Positions 10,012 to 22,837 of a stretch of 64,000 nt of DNA are shown one piece after another. The DNA lies in NCBI GenBank assembly GCA_001466705.2, contig LATX02000200.1:1426001-1490000 (forward strand). Direction: 5' to 3'. The stretch comes from Moniliophthora roreri (lineage: Eukaryota; Basidiomycota; Agaricomycetes; Agaricales; Marasmiaceae). Made by a program: the position numbers and the translations under genes. Every line of letters starts with the position of its first letter. Position 1 is the stretch's first letter. The notes under the pieces were generated by a model that was not told the origin of the DNA, ran no database searches, and saw only the letters and a list, made by a program, of their open reading frames with translations.

Positions 10012-13000
10012 CTACTCGTTGAACAAACCTTCCAAACGTGGTACAAGTTGGGGACCTCCCAATCGTTCTATGGCCTCTAATCTGCCTGAATTTGCTCTGT
10101 CAAAACAAGTGGGCGGTAGCAGCGCTGCTCCAACTTTCTGCTGTCTGTATTTGACGACCTCCCGCACGGCCTCCATTCCGCATTGATCCACAACTGCTTT
10201 GAATAACTTGCTTGCCCTCTCTTCCGTAACGGACGACATCTCATCCGACTCTTGCAAATCTGGCCAGATATTACATGCAATGTGATGAATGGCGACGAAG
10301 CGAACAAATCCCTCAAGAGAAGACCCGTGCCTGATCAACGCACGAAGATACGCGCCAATCATTTGGGGATCTCTCTCCACTGGCCAAAGATACTCCTTCA
10401 CATCGTCTGATATCAGTTGGTCGATGGGTGTACGAATCGTGCGCATTACATGGCTAAAGTCGTCCCACAAATGCTTTCGGTAATCAATGGGATACCGCAA
10501 AGACGTCGGAGGAAGAAGTAGCCGGGCAAACAAGGGATACGAGAAGGATATCGAGTCATATAAAGCCACAAGATCGGTATAATATTGATAGAATGGCGTA
10601 GAAGATCCCAAAAACCCAACGGCGACTTCTTCAAGACTCGGGCTCGATTCCTCTGCTTTTCCTGTGTGAGAAGCTTCATTAAAGATGTACGGCGCAATCA
10701 GTTCATTCATGTATCGCGCAACTATGGTATCCCGGAACACTTCCTCCGTAGCATGGCTCTGATCCTGCTCATGCTCGAGCATAAACACTTTCATACAGCC
10801 GAGCACTGCCTCTTCGCGCGACAAGGCAGCACCACACAAGGCATTCGCGAATCTATGTACAACTTCTCGACTGATCTGGGCGAGCAGCAGCGTAGCACGA
10901 ACAATTTCCGTTTCTGACGCGTCGAACGAAGACGGGAGCAGACCTTGCTGCGTAAACAGCGATGAGGTGCTCCCAGAATGCGCAATATGATCCAATGGTG
11001 CAAGGGTCCAATCTCTTCTTAAAGGAAGGCCCGATGGTGCCCACTCCGTTCGTGCAGTCGGTCGTGAGAGAGGAAGTCTATGTGTAGTTGCCGAAGAGAT
11101 AGACCGCGGTGAGAAACACAGGGGGATGGGGAAAACAGCGTTGTCGGGATTGATTTCAAACAGCAAGAATGGCCGAATAACATCCCATCCACTCTTGTTC
11201 CAGATGGCTTGTGGTACACCTAATGCTCTCGCATTCGCCCAGTTCGAATTGATTAGGTTCAGTACCTGATCAACGATCTGTAGACCGTAATCCTCATCTC
11301 CTGATTGCAGTGTTAACAATATGGCAAATGCTTGAGCTAGCCAGATATCCTCTGATACGCCTGGTAAATGACGAGAAAGGCGGAGGTACATCACCAAAAG
11401 TGAGGTGATGGGTCTTCGGAACAGACGAACATAGGGGGAGGCCTTGGAGCCATCTGCACCTCTCCAGCTATCATTCCGGACAATTCCCGCACAGAGCTCG
11501 GAGATCTGAGGGAACGGCAACTCGAAAGGCGGAGCGGACAATGGCTGTTGGGAGCTAGGTGGGTAACACGCTAGCCAGATGCGAATAACAGACGTCAGTT
11601 CGTACGAGTTGTGTCCGAGTTTCATTAGAGTGGCCTCATCTGGCAATAACGTAAGCCCGGCCAGTTGTGATTTCATCTCCTCGATAACAATCATGGGTCT
11701 TTCGTTGTAAAGTCCACCCTTCTGGAATGCCTTTGATAGAAGTGCCATACAAGTGAATCTCTCCTCTTCACCTCCTTTGATGCCATTGACTTGAGATCCT
11801 TCTAGCCAAGCTGCTAATGCCCTGCACACTGCTGCCCTCGTCCGCCACAATTGAGCAGACATGTCGGGAAAATCGAGACTCAAAAAGATCTCAAAAAGAT
11901 CCAAAAGATCCTTGCCCCATTCCCAACCAGCCACTTGACTCCAAAGCAAATCATGACTAGGCGTCGTCCGATGCGGATCCGTCGCACAGACCATCCATGC
12001 CTCCAGTAACCCAGTCCAAGCACATATCAATCTGAGATGTGCAGGCATGGGTTCGGAAGCTACATCCTTGATCCATTCACCTATCTTCCACCACAACTCT
12101 CGTGCGTCCGTCGCGATATGTGCGTAAATGCCGTATCGTCCCAAGGTGGTGTAGAAACGCATGATTTCTATCAGGACGAGTAATGCTTCGGGTAGAATAG
12201 TGGTGGTTTCGGAGGATGGTTTTAGTGTGACGATGAATCGGAGTAGCATGTCACCTGATTCGGACAATGATTTTGCATTCGCTCGCGAAGATAGGGCAAG
12301 CGTCGTCAGGAAACGTAATGCTCGTGTATCAGGGAGTAATATAGTGGAGACGGAAGTGGGCACAATGATAAACGACCGGAATATAGTGCTGACGAGTTCG
12401 CTGGTCGAGGTGATTTGATCAGCGAATTGATTCGAGTGATACGCCAGTCGGTGAAGGATTGAGAGAATAAGATGTTGAATAGGTGTACCTGGCACTGCGT
12501 CCTCGATGTTACCAACAACTCCATCCGGAGGCATGATCAAGATGGAGACGAATTGCGGTAGAACGTCGCTTAGAGGGAAGGTGTCTATGAGCTCTGACGG
12601 ACCGACCTCGATACCACCCCACTCGTAATACTGCTCCTCATCAGTGCCTCTGGGAACTGGGTCCCAGCCCACGATACACTCCCAAACAATCTCCACAGCT
12701 CTGAGGCCAACCACTCCGCGTTCTGGTAAGGCCTCTAAACCAGCGAAGAGAACACGTTTGAGCAGCGGTGGCGACATATTTTGCAGTTGATCAACAGTCG
12801 CTGCAACATCCTCAGTCTCAGTTTGATTGGTCTTGTGCTCCCGCCACCACGCAACAACACCCTTCAAAATGCCGAGCATAGCTGCCCGTTGTGCAGGAAC
12901 CTTCGACCTACTCAATAGGAAGATGTCATCGAGGGTATATCCAGCACGTTTGCCTTCTGCATGATGGTGTAGACCTAGATGTGTAGGAAGAGATAGAGAT

Positions 13001-14097
13001 TTAGATGACGGTATAGGATGTCCATTCAAGTCGAATCTCAGTTGATTTACATCGAGGTCGGAGTCTTCCTGTGATGACGGGACCATCCAAACAATGTCAG
13101 GGTTATCGGCTGGTGCTGTCGGGAAGTAGCGTCTGCGAATGTACTCCGGGGTTCCTTCATCAGGTTCTGTTTCGCCTGGGGAGGTAGAAATGGTTGGGGC
13201 AGAGTTGTTCGAAAGGGATTGCGAGATGGGATCTGAGGGCTCTTCGTCAGCAGGCGGTGATTTTATACCAAAGTTGTTCCGGTATTCAGTGGATGGAGGC
13301 GCCATTGGGACGTTTTTCAGCGTACCAAGTGACACAATGTCCGAGTCTTCGGATGAAGGAGGCGGCGGGGGTAGAGCAAGAAGGGACTTCTTGCGGGGAG
13401 ATGGCGGTGCAGACTCGTATACATGAACATTTTCTGGAACAATCTGTGCAAAACGCAGCTTGCGAGAACCTCGAGACGGGCTATTTGGGCGGGTGCTGCT
13501 TGCTGATAGAACTGACGGTGGAGGCGAACCTATTGAATGAGGTCAAAGTCAAGAAAAAGACTAGACCTAAGGACATACCACCGCGTGATGGAGATGGAGG
13601 TGGTATTTCCGACGTAACTGGAACTATTCGATATCCAAGTCAGAATCCAGACGCTGAAAAGTAGAGCACATATACTTACTAGGTTCCATATTAACACCGG
13701 CCTTTTCCTTTCCTTCTCTGGCCTCTCTGGCCCTCCTTAGAATGTCCTCGACATCTGCCCCAAACCTCTCGAAAATTTCCTGTCTTTCCCTTTCCCTCTC
13801 ATCGTCAGTCATATTCCTTACTCTCTCCTCATTCTCCTGACTGATCTGGTCGCGCCAATTGCTTGGCTGCTTGTGCGAGACTACTTGTGGAACTGCGACA
13901 TCCCTGGCAGAATCTGTTGTATTCTTTCTCTGGTCTTCTCTGCTCTTGGCAAACGCGCTTTTGCCTTTCGATCGATGCTGGACTGAAGGAAATCCGGCCT
14001 TTGCTGTCGATGAAAAAACCGGTGCTTTTGGTACTGAAGAGGAAGTGTTCCTCTCGATGATTGAGCCCAAGAGATCCGTCGAACCTGGGAGTTGCAT
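10012..14097 (-). CDS. RPAP1: RNA polymerase II-associated protein 1 homologue, about 1326 aa
   Basis: RPAP1 (yeast Rba50) helps assemble RNA polymerase II and bring it into the nucleus. Three exons on the minus strand: 14097-13680, 13623-13579 and 13529-10012, phases consistent. The N-terminal part has LLGSIIERN near the start and the RPAP1_N core ISQENEERVRNMTDDER plus EIFERFGADVEDILRRARE. The middle has KLRFAQIVPENVHVYESAPPSP and the RPAP1_C signature LRFDLNGHPIP with GYTLDDIFLLSRS. The rest is a long helical, HEAT-like region with no further motif. ATG at 14097 gives MQLPGSTDLLGSIIERN; another in-frame ATG at 14142 would add 15 residues and cannot be excluded. It faces the kinase gene MPS1 across a spacer of under 200 bp. 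Confidence 0.93.
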
Positions 14098-14285
14098 GAA
14101 GAGAACTTTCTCCAACTCATCTCTGGCGCGCTGGGATAACATAAGCCACTCGTTCACGTGTCAGTTCACGGCGCGTCAGTGTGACTGCGTGACAATAGTC
14201 ACATGTTGCTTGACTGGTTAAGCAACCAACACGAGGCCCTACGGCAATTTCATTTCTCTTTGATTTCTTTCTCTTTCCTACCTTC
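14098..14285. promoter_or_regulatory. shared RPAP1/MPS1 divergent promoter
   Basis: Both start codons lie within 188 bp, so the two genes must share upstream sequence. It holds a CACGTG box at about 14155-14160 and an inverted pair GTGACT...AGTCAC around 14180-14202, followed by a pyrimidine-rich run leading into the MPS1 start. If RPAP1 starts at 14142 the spacer shrinks to 143 bp. Factor binding is inferred from motif shape only. Confidence 0.5.
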
Positions 14286-17200
14286 ATGGCCTCTCCAATT
14301 CCCCCTCCCCCGTCGTCATCCCCTCCTCCCTCCTCACCTCCAAAATCTCGTGGTTCTTCTCCTGATGATGATGATGACGAATCGCATATTGAGGAGTTGT
14401 CTTTCACGTACTCAGACGATGGCAAGGGGAACATTGTGCGGCTTGCGAGAGGTTCAGGACCTAGTCTGGCATCCGAAGATATTTTGGATCCTTTGAAACT
14501 CGATTTGGAATTGCTGGGAACCTCAAACCAGTCACCCACGGAATCAGCAGCAAACGTGAACGTAGTTCGCTTCTCCAGAGGTTCATCATCGACATCTACT
14601 CCGACAGACCTCTTGGATCCAGGAAAGATCGAGACGTCATCGAAAGCAACCATTCAACACCTTCAACCGCCTCCCGAAACGGTCGGTCAGAATCCTACTT
14701 CTCCTGGCGCTCGGAGAGCGTCTTTATCTCGGTCAGAGAGCGCGTACTCTGTCATGAGTGGGCCACCTACAGCCACTTCAGAACGTGACCGCGCCGCTCG
14801 GTCTTTCCAACGTGTGGCGTCGGGGCCCACGTTGACTAATGGTTCATCTACTTCTTCATCATCAGGTCTGCCCACCCGCCTAGGCGCGCGTCGTGCAGTA
14901 GCCGATTCACAACATGCAGCTCAGCAGAAGCGCAACACAGAGGAATTGAGGCAGAAGTTGATGTCTTCGGCCCCAGATTACCAATTTCCTTCGTACTCGG
15001 ACGAAAAAGAGAATCTGCGCGGTTCGGATGATATCCCTAGTGTTGCGGAACTCTATGGTCCGCGTCAGTCTAGCGCCGGTACGTCGAGCCATGGTACCTC
15101 ATCTAGTCTGGTACCAGGTGCTCGAGTCGTTCCTCCAGTGAGATCCACTCATGGGTCTTCTAGGCCCTTAGCGCACGCACCAGTGAACTCGGTATCTGCA
15201 GGGCGTGTCAGCTCCCGTATACTCAAGGGGGTTGGAGCTGGTTCCAAGTATACCACGATAGACAAAATCTCGGAGGTTGGGACATACGCAGAAAGTGACG
15301 CTGAGGATCGAGCACATCGCGACAGTGGCTATGGGTCGCTTAGCCGGCCCAGTAGTTATGTTGACTTGGCAAAGAATGATACAGATATAGGTCCGTCTTT
15401 GAAAAGTGATTCACGGAACAGATCTGACAAGTGCACAGAAGAAGACCCTTCACCTAGTACACACCAAACATCGAGTCGATCCACGCAACAGATAGCAGGA
15501 ACTGTTTCTTTGAACACTTCTAGCAACACAAGACCGCGTCGATCGGCAAGCATGAGCGACCCGTCATTACGTGGGTCCATTTCGTCGTCATAACCGGGTC
15601 TCCTCGCTTACCTTTTTGATCGCAGGGAACACAGAAGAACATGCGGCGACCAGCACTCAAACTTCACAACGTCAACCTCAGTCCATGAGACCTGGCACTA
15701 GTCTTGGTCTTCGTCGTGAAGTACCCGTGGTCCCTTCAAGGAAGTCTCCGGAGGACGTTGAGCCAGCAACTTATGCAAGTGCGTGTGTTTATTGTTACCC
15801 GGTTTCTGATTCTGACCTCCATTCCTGTTCCAGAACGAGAGGGTAAGGACTCTATTCTCCCGTATTCACCCAAACTTAACATTGCTTTCACAGATTATGC
15901 TCAATCCGAATACCAACAAGCGCGTCAATCTCCCTCACCAACACACAACGCACCTTCCCGGCTGCAAACTTCTCGTCCAGTATACAGCCATAAACGTCGT
16001 GACTCGGATACTCTTCGAAGTGCAGCGTACCCTCAACAAACAGTAGCCGGATCACCCACCGTCGTCGATGGTGCTGTCCCCGCTTACATGTCACCCTCTG
16101 CAAAGATGGTACGCACCTCCAGCGCCGGTGCCGTCGCTGTTTCGGCCAAACATCGCCGTAGCCCCACCGCACCTGAACCTCCAACAACGAGTAGCTCATT
16201 AAAGTCTGGGGCGACCTCAAATCAAGTTGGCAGGACGTGGGCACCTGGTGATAGGAACAGTGGGGAGGGGTACGATGTTCCGCCAGCGCCGGCGCCACCA
16301 CCGGTACCTGAACGAGAAACAAAACGGGAGAGAGAAAGAGAGCGGGTTTCGCGACAGCAAAGATCAGCTTCAGTAGCTTCACACCATCCCTCACCACCAC
16401 AACCGGCTCCACAAGCACCTCCAGTACCGCATATCTCACTACCACCACCGTCAAAGTCGAGTTCATCCTCGAGTTCTCAAAATCGAGGTGGACACATTGC
16501 GGTGAATAGAAAACTGTACGCACGTTTGGACATGGTTGGGAAGGGAGGCTCTTCGAGGGTCTACCGTGTCATGGACGGCGACAACAACATATTTGCTATC
16601 AAGCGCGTCAACTTGGAGAACACTGATGGAGATGCATTACAAGGATACATGAATGAGATCGCTCTCCTCAATCGTCTGGCTGGGAATAGCAGGATCATTC
16701 GTCTCCTTGATAGTGAAGTGAAGCTTGGGTCAGGCAACTCCAAAGGGCATTTATTCCTTGTAATGGAATGCGGGGAGATTGATTTGGCAAGATTACTTCA
16801 GGAGAGGATATCGGAGCCTTTGTGCATGTTATGGGTGGCCTATTACTGGCAGCAGGTGCGTAAGCTTCATCCCTTGGACCGTACATCGTTGACGTCGATA
16901 TCTTTGATAGATGCTGCAAGCTGTGCAAGTAATACATAATGAGAAGATTGTTCATTCTGACCTCAAGCCTGCGAATTTTGTGATGGTCAAAGGCCAGCTC
17001 AAGTTGATTGATTTCGGTATTGCGAATGCCATTGCCAATGACACCACGAACATGTATCGAGAGCATCAGGTATGCTTTAAATCGCTCTCACGCAGGAACA
17101 GGTGCTGAGTGATATGATAGGTCGGAACTCTGAATTACATGTCACCCGAGGCGATTGAACTTCCAGACGGCATGGCAAGACTAAAAGTCGGCCGCCAGAG

Positions 17201-17839
17201 TGACGTCTGGTCCTTGGGGTGTATTCTTTACCAAATGATATACACCTACCCGCCATTCCACCATCTGACGCCGTATCAAAAGATGAAGGCTATTCCGGAT
17301 CCCTCATTCTCTATCGAGTACCCCGAATACGCCGTTCCGGTCAAGCCTGTTCCTAAAGATGCTTCTCCGACACAGAGACCTACCAAAATGTACGACAAGA
17401 AACAGAAGGTCCGAAGAGATGTCATCAGGGATATTCAGAGTTGTTTGTTGCGGAACCCAAAGGAGAGAATGACGATACCTGAGCTATTGAAACAAGATTG
17501 GCTATCTATGGAGGAAAAAGTTCAGGCACCAACGCGTAAGTTGCTCTGTTACCGTCAAAGTATCGCTTACTGATCGGCGTCTATTTAGCATCAAAATGGG
17601 ACCTCTTGGAAGAGGGCGAAACTATAATTGACTCTCATTACATGAAGCAACTCCTTTGCTATGGCATCAAGCTCGGTGAAACAGGAAGAGTATCGGAAGA
17701 CCCTGTTCATTTGGAGATGGAAGCGATGGTTCGTAGTCTTTTTCATGGCCAAGATTTGCTCGTGCTCATCATGTCTATACAGCGCCTTGTGAACGAGCTC
17801 AAATCCATATGCAAACCGACATCCGACGTTCAACGTTGA
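14286..17839 (+). CDS. MPS1: Mps1/TTK spindle-checkpoint protein kinase, 1077 aa
   Basis: Dual-specificity kinase that starts the spindle assembly checkpoint at kinetochores and, in fungi, spindle-pole-body duplication. Seven exons: 14286-15570, 15626-15778, 15834-15842, 15894-16855, 16911-17069, 17121-17535, 17589-17839; all phases fit, including a 9-nt micro-exon. The first 680 residues are Ser/Thr/Pro-rich and disordered. The kinase domain (about 690-985) has the glycine loop [12 protein letters not shown], the lysine in [20 protein letters not shown], the Mps1-type catalytic loop [10 protein letters not shown] (HSD in place of HRD), [14 protein letters not shown] and [11 protein letters not shown], all hallmarks of the TTK family. 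A C-terminal tail of about 90 residues follows, in place of the long tails of some homologues. Head to head with RPAP1. Confidence 0.95.
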
Positions 17840-18709
17840 ACATCCTCGGTCGTCAAGGACTTTTCTTCATTTTAATATAATATTTATCTTTCACCAACCA
17901 GCTGAGCTTTTTTTATTCTCATCTTCTAAGATCGTCACCCACATGTTGCATTTAATTCCCGTCACTTGGCCCCCTTCATCCACTGCCGTCGTCCAGGTGA
18001 AAAGCCTAAAAGGACCGTCATCCTGCTGTATAATTCCTATGTATGTTTTGTGTATTCCAACCACCCTTCCTATTTCTCGTGCTTCGTTCCTCACCTTTTC
18101 AACTCCTCGCGAATCGCATTGGTCTGCTGATACATCAACAGTCCCTTCCCCGCCCCCAAAAATCACTCCCCTATTCCCCTCGCATATCTGTCGTTGCTAT
18201 CGCTATCAATATGTTATCTTATGTTTTCGCAACTCAGGACATACACCACAATTTCCGCATCGTACCCCATTGACAAGTACAATAGAATCAATGCCATCAT
18301 GTCATTAACACACGGTGGCTTTGTCCCGTAGGATGAAAAGGAACAAGTTTCAATTAGAGCTCCAGGTATCAGTCGCAGTTCTTAACGAATGTACGGGTTT
18401 GAATAAGTTACTACACGGGAGTCTCTTCAATGGATACGTACAAGACATCAAACAGAATAAGTAGAGCACAGCTACAGTAAGAAAGCAAGAGCAAGAAAAC
18501 CGCAAGAGCTAAGTAAAGTTTAGTGTGCCTGTATATATGTGGGTGAAAATCTGCTTATATCCATCCAAATAGATGTGAGGCGAGAGGAGCCGATGAGGCG
18601 CAAAAGATCGGGAATGTAGATGACGAGAACAAAGATGCGAACGCTGTAAACATAAATGGAAGTTGGCAAAAGATGATCATAGCGAATTAGGGCCTTTTAC
18701 CCCCTTTAT
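17840..18709. other. convergent 3' intergenic region
   Basis: 870 bp between the stop codons of MPS1 (plus) and the 7-TM gene (minus). It contains only short frames of biased composition and AT-rich runs such as ttttaatataatatttat just after the MPS1 stop, which fit 3' UTR and polyadenylation signals. Confidence 0.45.
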
Positions 18710-20204
18710 TTATTTTGTTCTTGGGTATTGATCATACCCAATCTCCCGATCAATGGTGATCTTCACACCGCCAGGTTCTCTGACGGCAGTATTGTGTGGG
18801 TTGTCAATGGCGAGAACAGCGCCGCCTTTGCCGTCGCTGGCACCATCAGTATCAGTCCATTCGCCTTCGGGCTTGGAGCGCATGTCATCCAAAGTGTAGG
18901 TGTGACCGACTTGAGATGAGAGGTTGGTTGGGCCAGAGCGGGTGGAGATAACGTGAGTGTTGCGGGTACTGCTGTTCGCGGTGGAGCCGCTGAGCGCGAA
19001 GGAGCCGCCCTTGGCGAGGGGTCCTCTCACGGAAAGAATGATACGGAGCGTCATTGAGGTCGTAAGAACAGCAGCCATACTATAAAAGATGACATGTGAG
19101 CCAAGGCACGCACTGCAATAATGCTAGTGTGGGAACAAACCTGGTAACAACGGTTCGAACAGGATCAGAAATACCTGTGGGCTTGATGATGAACCAGAAG
19201 AGCATGTTGGCCATATTGACGATCCAGATAGCCTGCATGGTCGGCTGGTCAGTGATCGCTTTGGGAACAGACAGATGGCTTCACATACGCCGTAAAGGTT
19301 CAATCCATCACGGAGCATGAGTCTCCATGGAGTCATAGGCTTCGACTTGAGCGATTCAAGAGATCGGGACAAGGCAAGAACCAACTGCACTCGGGCATAA
19401 GCGACATCACGGACTTGAGGAGCAACTGATACTTACAGAAGCAGTGTAGAGAACGGTAGGGGCAACCCAGTAAATGCCGACCCACGTATGCTTAGGTCCC
19501 GCAATGCATCCTTGGCCTTCTTCCAGAGGCACCGCTATAATTAATGGTGCCTGTCAGTTGCTGTGTAGCACTACCATGATTGTGCCGCTTACATCGGTAG
19601 AAACCACAGCAGATAGCGGTAACGACAACTTGAACGGCGAACAAGCTACCCATTCCTATCAGGACTCCACGGCTTCTATCGTAGATGGCGTGAATACGAA
19701 TAACGTGAACAACTAATGAGAAGGATTAAGCCAGATAGCTTGGAGGGCCCAGGGGATGAACAAACTGACCAGAGGCGGCAGCTAGAAGGATAGCGGTACA
19801 GATGGGCTCGAAGAGGAAGAATTTTGAGCATGTCTGTGAGGTAATGGGTATGGGTGACTTGAACAAGATTTTTTGCTGAACGTACATCCTGAGACCATTT
19901 GGTATCGAAGAAAGCGACCGCTAAAAACAGTCGGTGAAATGACATATTTCCCCATAAATTCTCACAACGTACCGACAATCGTGAATTCAACCGGCATGAA
20001 AACGCGCATGAAATGGAACAAGATTTTAAGTACCGGCCATTCTGGTGTCTTCATGAGCCTCCATGTTCTTGGTGATAAAACGAGAGTATCCCAGGCAGCG
20101 ACAGTCAATGTGCAGACAAAGAAATACTTGTGAGCGCTGAGGTGAGGAGGCAAGTCCAATGAAGGGGGCAACGGAAATTGTGATGGACTGGTAGTATTCG
20201 ACAT
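18710..20204 (-). CDS. seven-helix membrane protein, DUF6533-like, 368 aa
   Basis: Integral membrane protein of a family much expanded in mushroom fungi; function unknown. Eight exons on the minus strand: 20204-19973, 19920-19886, 19833-19770, 19712-19593, 19534-19437, 19384-19289, 19232-19141 and 19079-18710, phases all consistent. Seven hydrophobic segments can be counted, for example YFFVCTLTVAAWDTLVL, VFMPVEFTIVGVAFF, AILLAAASVVHVI, GSLFAVQVVVTAICCGF, GIYWVAPTVLYTAS, IWIVNMANMLFWFII and MAAVLTTSMTLRIIL. The N-terminal pattern around WDTLVLSPRTWRLM matches DUF6533-like proteins loosely, so the family name is tentative. The cytosolic tail of about 100 residues is polar and lacks motifs. Divergent from the single-TM gene at 20420. 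Confidence 0.82.
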
Positions 20205-20419
20205 GGTGGTGGGAGGAAAGGAGGGGATAGCTGGAAATATTGATGAGCCAGGTGCAGATCTTTTAGGGAAGTATCTTTAGAGGCTGTGACGGACAGAGAT
20301 GGGATGGGGCTGTGTGACTGATTGTAACGGGCCGGCTTCTATTTTCTTCCCACCGCCCAGTTTTATCACTCCTCCGCCTGGTTCACTGGGTCTACCAGCG
20401 CTGGCCATCTGGGCAGACC

Positions 20420-21191
20420 ATGTCCTCGTCGTCGACGTCGCCATCCCAGCCTCCGAGCTCAACGCCGGACTACAGCAGTACTCCCAACAGTTCTAGTAAC
20501 CTTTACCTGTAAGCAAATTCCAATATTACTTGGCGATTAACCAAGTATTCTCCCAGATTCACCTTTCTTGCCACCTTATTCGTACTGCTTTTGATTTCGA
20601 GCACGATCATATTTCGGTCATATATCCTTCGACGGAGATACCAGCAGCGCCTACAAGAAGCTCTCGCTTCAGGTGCAATACTTGCTCCTCGTTCGCCTGG
20701 CTCCCATCGAAAGCGATTTAGAACACGGCCAAAGCTTTATGACGCATTTCTGGATTATGGGGGCGATACATGGGATGAAATAATGGTAATGCTATCTCGC
20801 TATTCAAAACTACAGCTGGCCTCATCATTTTTCCCCTTCTCAGCCTGCCTCGGTTCAGCCAGTCAGGTCAAAGCGCCGCAGAAAGCAGCAAGCAGCTTTG
20901 CATACCCCCGCTCAGCTCGGCGCTATCGAACGTGTCAGACGTGCATTCAACTTTCACCGACCACTCATCACCGCTCATGAAGAACCTGCAATGCCATATG
21001 ACTCTTCACCTCCGTCTTCCCCCGAAAACGAAAAAGCATCACAGTTTCCATCAGGCATGTTGCAAATCGCCGTGCTTGTATCAATGCCTTCCAACCGTGA
21101 TCAGCCCATCAACGACGACGGTGAAATTCCTGAAGTGGTATTCGGTGTCACTCGGCTCCATTGTAAAGCCGAACCCCCTCCTCCTGTTTAG
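20420..21191 (+). CDS. single-pass membrane protein of unknown function, 221 aa
   Basis: Not recognised as a named family. Three exons 20420-20508, 20557-20785 and 20844-21191 with consistent phases and 48- and 58-nt introns. A short Ser/Pro/Thr-rich N-terminus (about 29 residues, likely outside the cytosol) precedes one strong hydrophobic helix FTFLATLFVLLLISSTIIF, then basic residues YILRRRYQQR that suggest an inside-facing C-terminus. The tail has LYDAFLDYGGDTWDEIM, a basic cluster KRRRKQQ and an acidic/proline-rich end PPPPV. The pattern resembles small plasma-membrane or ER proteins conserved among basidiomycetes; I infer no function. Shares a 215-bp upstream spacer with the 7-TM gene. 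Confidence 0.75.
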
Positions 21192-21682
21192 CCTGTATTT
21201 CACTAGTACTACTGTTACTCGCACTCCTTAGTTTCTTGGAATGGCCACTGGCCTAGACATTAATTACTGGATGCCCTGTGCGAGCTGTTTTCTTGCTATT
21301 ACCCCTGCATCTGCTATACCTTCGTGTAATCTGTCTAATTCTGGTCCACGACATTCGCAATCTGTAGCCCACGGCAATGTATTCTTGCTCGGTATGGTGC
21401 CGTGTATGAGCGTTCTAATGCATCCGATCTAGATGCCATCTGCCAACATGATACTGATGAAACCGAAGAATTGTACTGAGGTGTGAACTCTCTGATGTGG
21501 TAGGAACACCGCGCCCATGCCTAGTGATAAGTTCTCTAATAGAAGCTTTGTCGGACCGTCTCTAATAAATTCATAGTACAAGATTCTGGACTTGAGGGCG
21601 AATTGAACACCGTGGCACCAACCACACTCCAGGGCTATTCGTTTGATAACCGAATGATTCAGCCCCAGACGAACCCTTAGGA

Positions 21683-22628
21683 TCATATCCCCAGCTTGCG
21701 AGTAAGCATCCTCAACTGTTGATCCCCCAACGTCTTGAGTGCGTTTATATCAATCGTCTGATCCTGAACACCACCAGGAACTTGATTCCCAAAAATGATG
21801 TCTATCCGGAAAACATCAGTCACAGCACGATACGGCAATAATTTGGCGACTTACACGCCACATCACGAGCCTCGTGACCCCGATTACCGTTGAGATTGTC
21901 CTGTGGAAAACAAGTGCGAGCTAGCAAGTAGGATGCTTCTCCTATCATTTGCGGATTGGCACCACTAAGCAGCGAAGGTAGTACTATCAGATACGCTATC
22001 AAAAGCTATTGGGAGCAGGAGACACTGACTTTGTATCGCCCATAATGCCATAAAAGATTTTCCCATTGCAGATGATCGCTCCGAGTGCGTTTGGTAGCAC
22101 CTTGGGATAATATTGACTATAGAATCGAGCAGGAATGACGTAGTAAGGGACTTTGGACGCGTCAAGATGCCCAAAGGAAGTGTCGCGGTCTCCACCCGAG
22201 TTTCCCTATAATCAAGGTCAGTTGCACGAGTAAGGACGACATGTAAATTTTCATTCACTGGGCACATGTACTATAGAGCAAATAAATCAATTCTTTCCAG
22301 AAGCAAGAGTCAAGGGACGACTCACATCGACACCATCACAATCGACATCCATGTCAGCGATGAAGTAAAGTATGGATGAATTGGTGATATATAACCAGTC
22401 AGCATAGATGTTCACGTCGGCTGGGGTTCCATAGCTCCATGGGTAGGATGCCAGGCGCATACTTCGGGAATTATTGACTGCATTCCATAGGCGGACAGCG
22501 TTGATGGACGCGTCGGCGGCGAACGTGCTAGCAATGGAGTCTGCTCGCTCGATGAGGGGAGAGGCGCGCACGACGAGGGAAAAGATGGCTAGAACCGTGA
22601 TGAACGTGAATGAGAATCGGGAGACCAT
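21683..22628 (-). CDS. secreted GH75 endo-chitosanase, 239 aa
   Basis: Secreted enzyme that cleaves beta-1,4 links in chitosan, useful in wall remodelling or in attack on other fungi. Five exons: 22628-22326, 22270-22259, 22205-22030, 21964-21855 and 21801-21683; phases fit, with a 12-nt micro-exon (YMCP). A signal peptide FSFTFITVLAIFSLVVRASP opens the protein. GH75 landmarks are DMDVDCDGVDYMC, GNSGGDRDTSFGHLDASKVPYYVIP, AIICNGKIFYGIMGDTNG and IGEASYLLARTCFPQD followed by GNRGHEARDVAYIIFGNQVPGG. In characterised Fusarium GH75 chitosanase the catalytic Asp and Glu lie in the equivalents of GDT and IGEAS, and both are present here. Length matches the family; the gene looks intact. Confidence 0.9.
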
Positions 22629-22837
22629 CGTGAAATCGTTAGAGAGCGCAGAGAATGTCGAGGAGAGAAGTGAGCCGCTTGTATGAGTCCCATCCTCGAG
22701 ATCGCTAGCTTTATATTCACTGCTCGACGCGTTGAGAGGCGGAACTTGCGAGGAGGATTAGTCGAACTCCTATACGACGGCCGAGTTGGTACTGCGCACA
22801 CTTGCTGTTCACTATAAGTTTCGTTACTCTGAGTGAG

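Noticed and set aside
15888..16523. 211-codon minus-strand frame
   Set aside because: Antisense to MPS1 exon 4, which has phase-consistent splicing and strong kinase homology; the minus frame has no motif.
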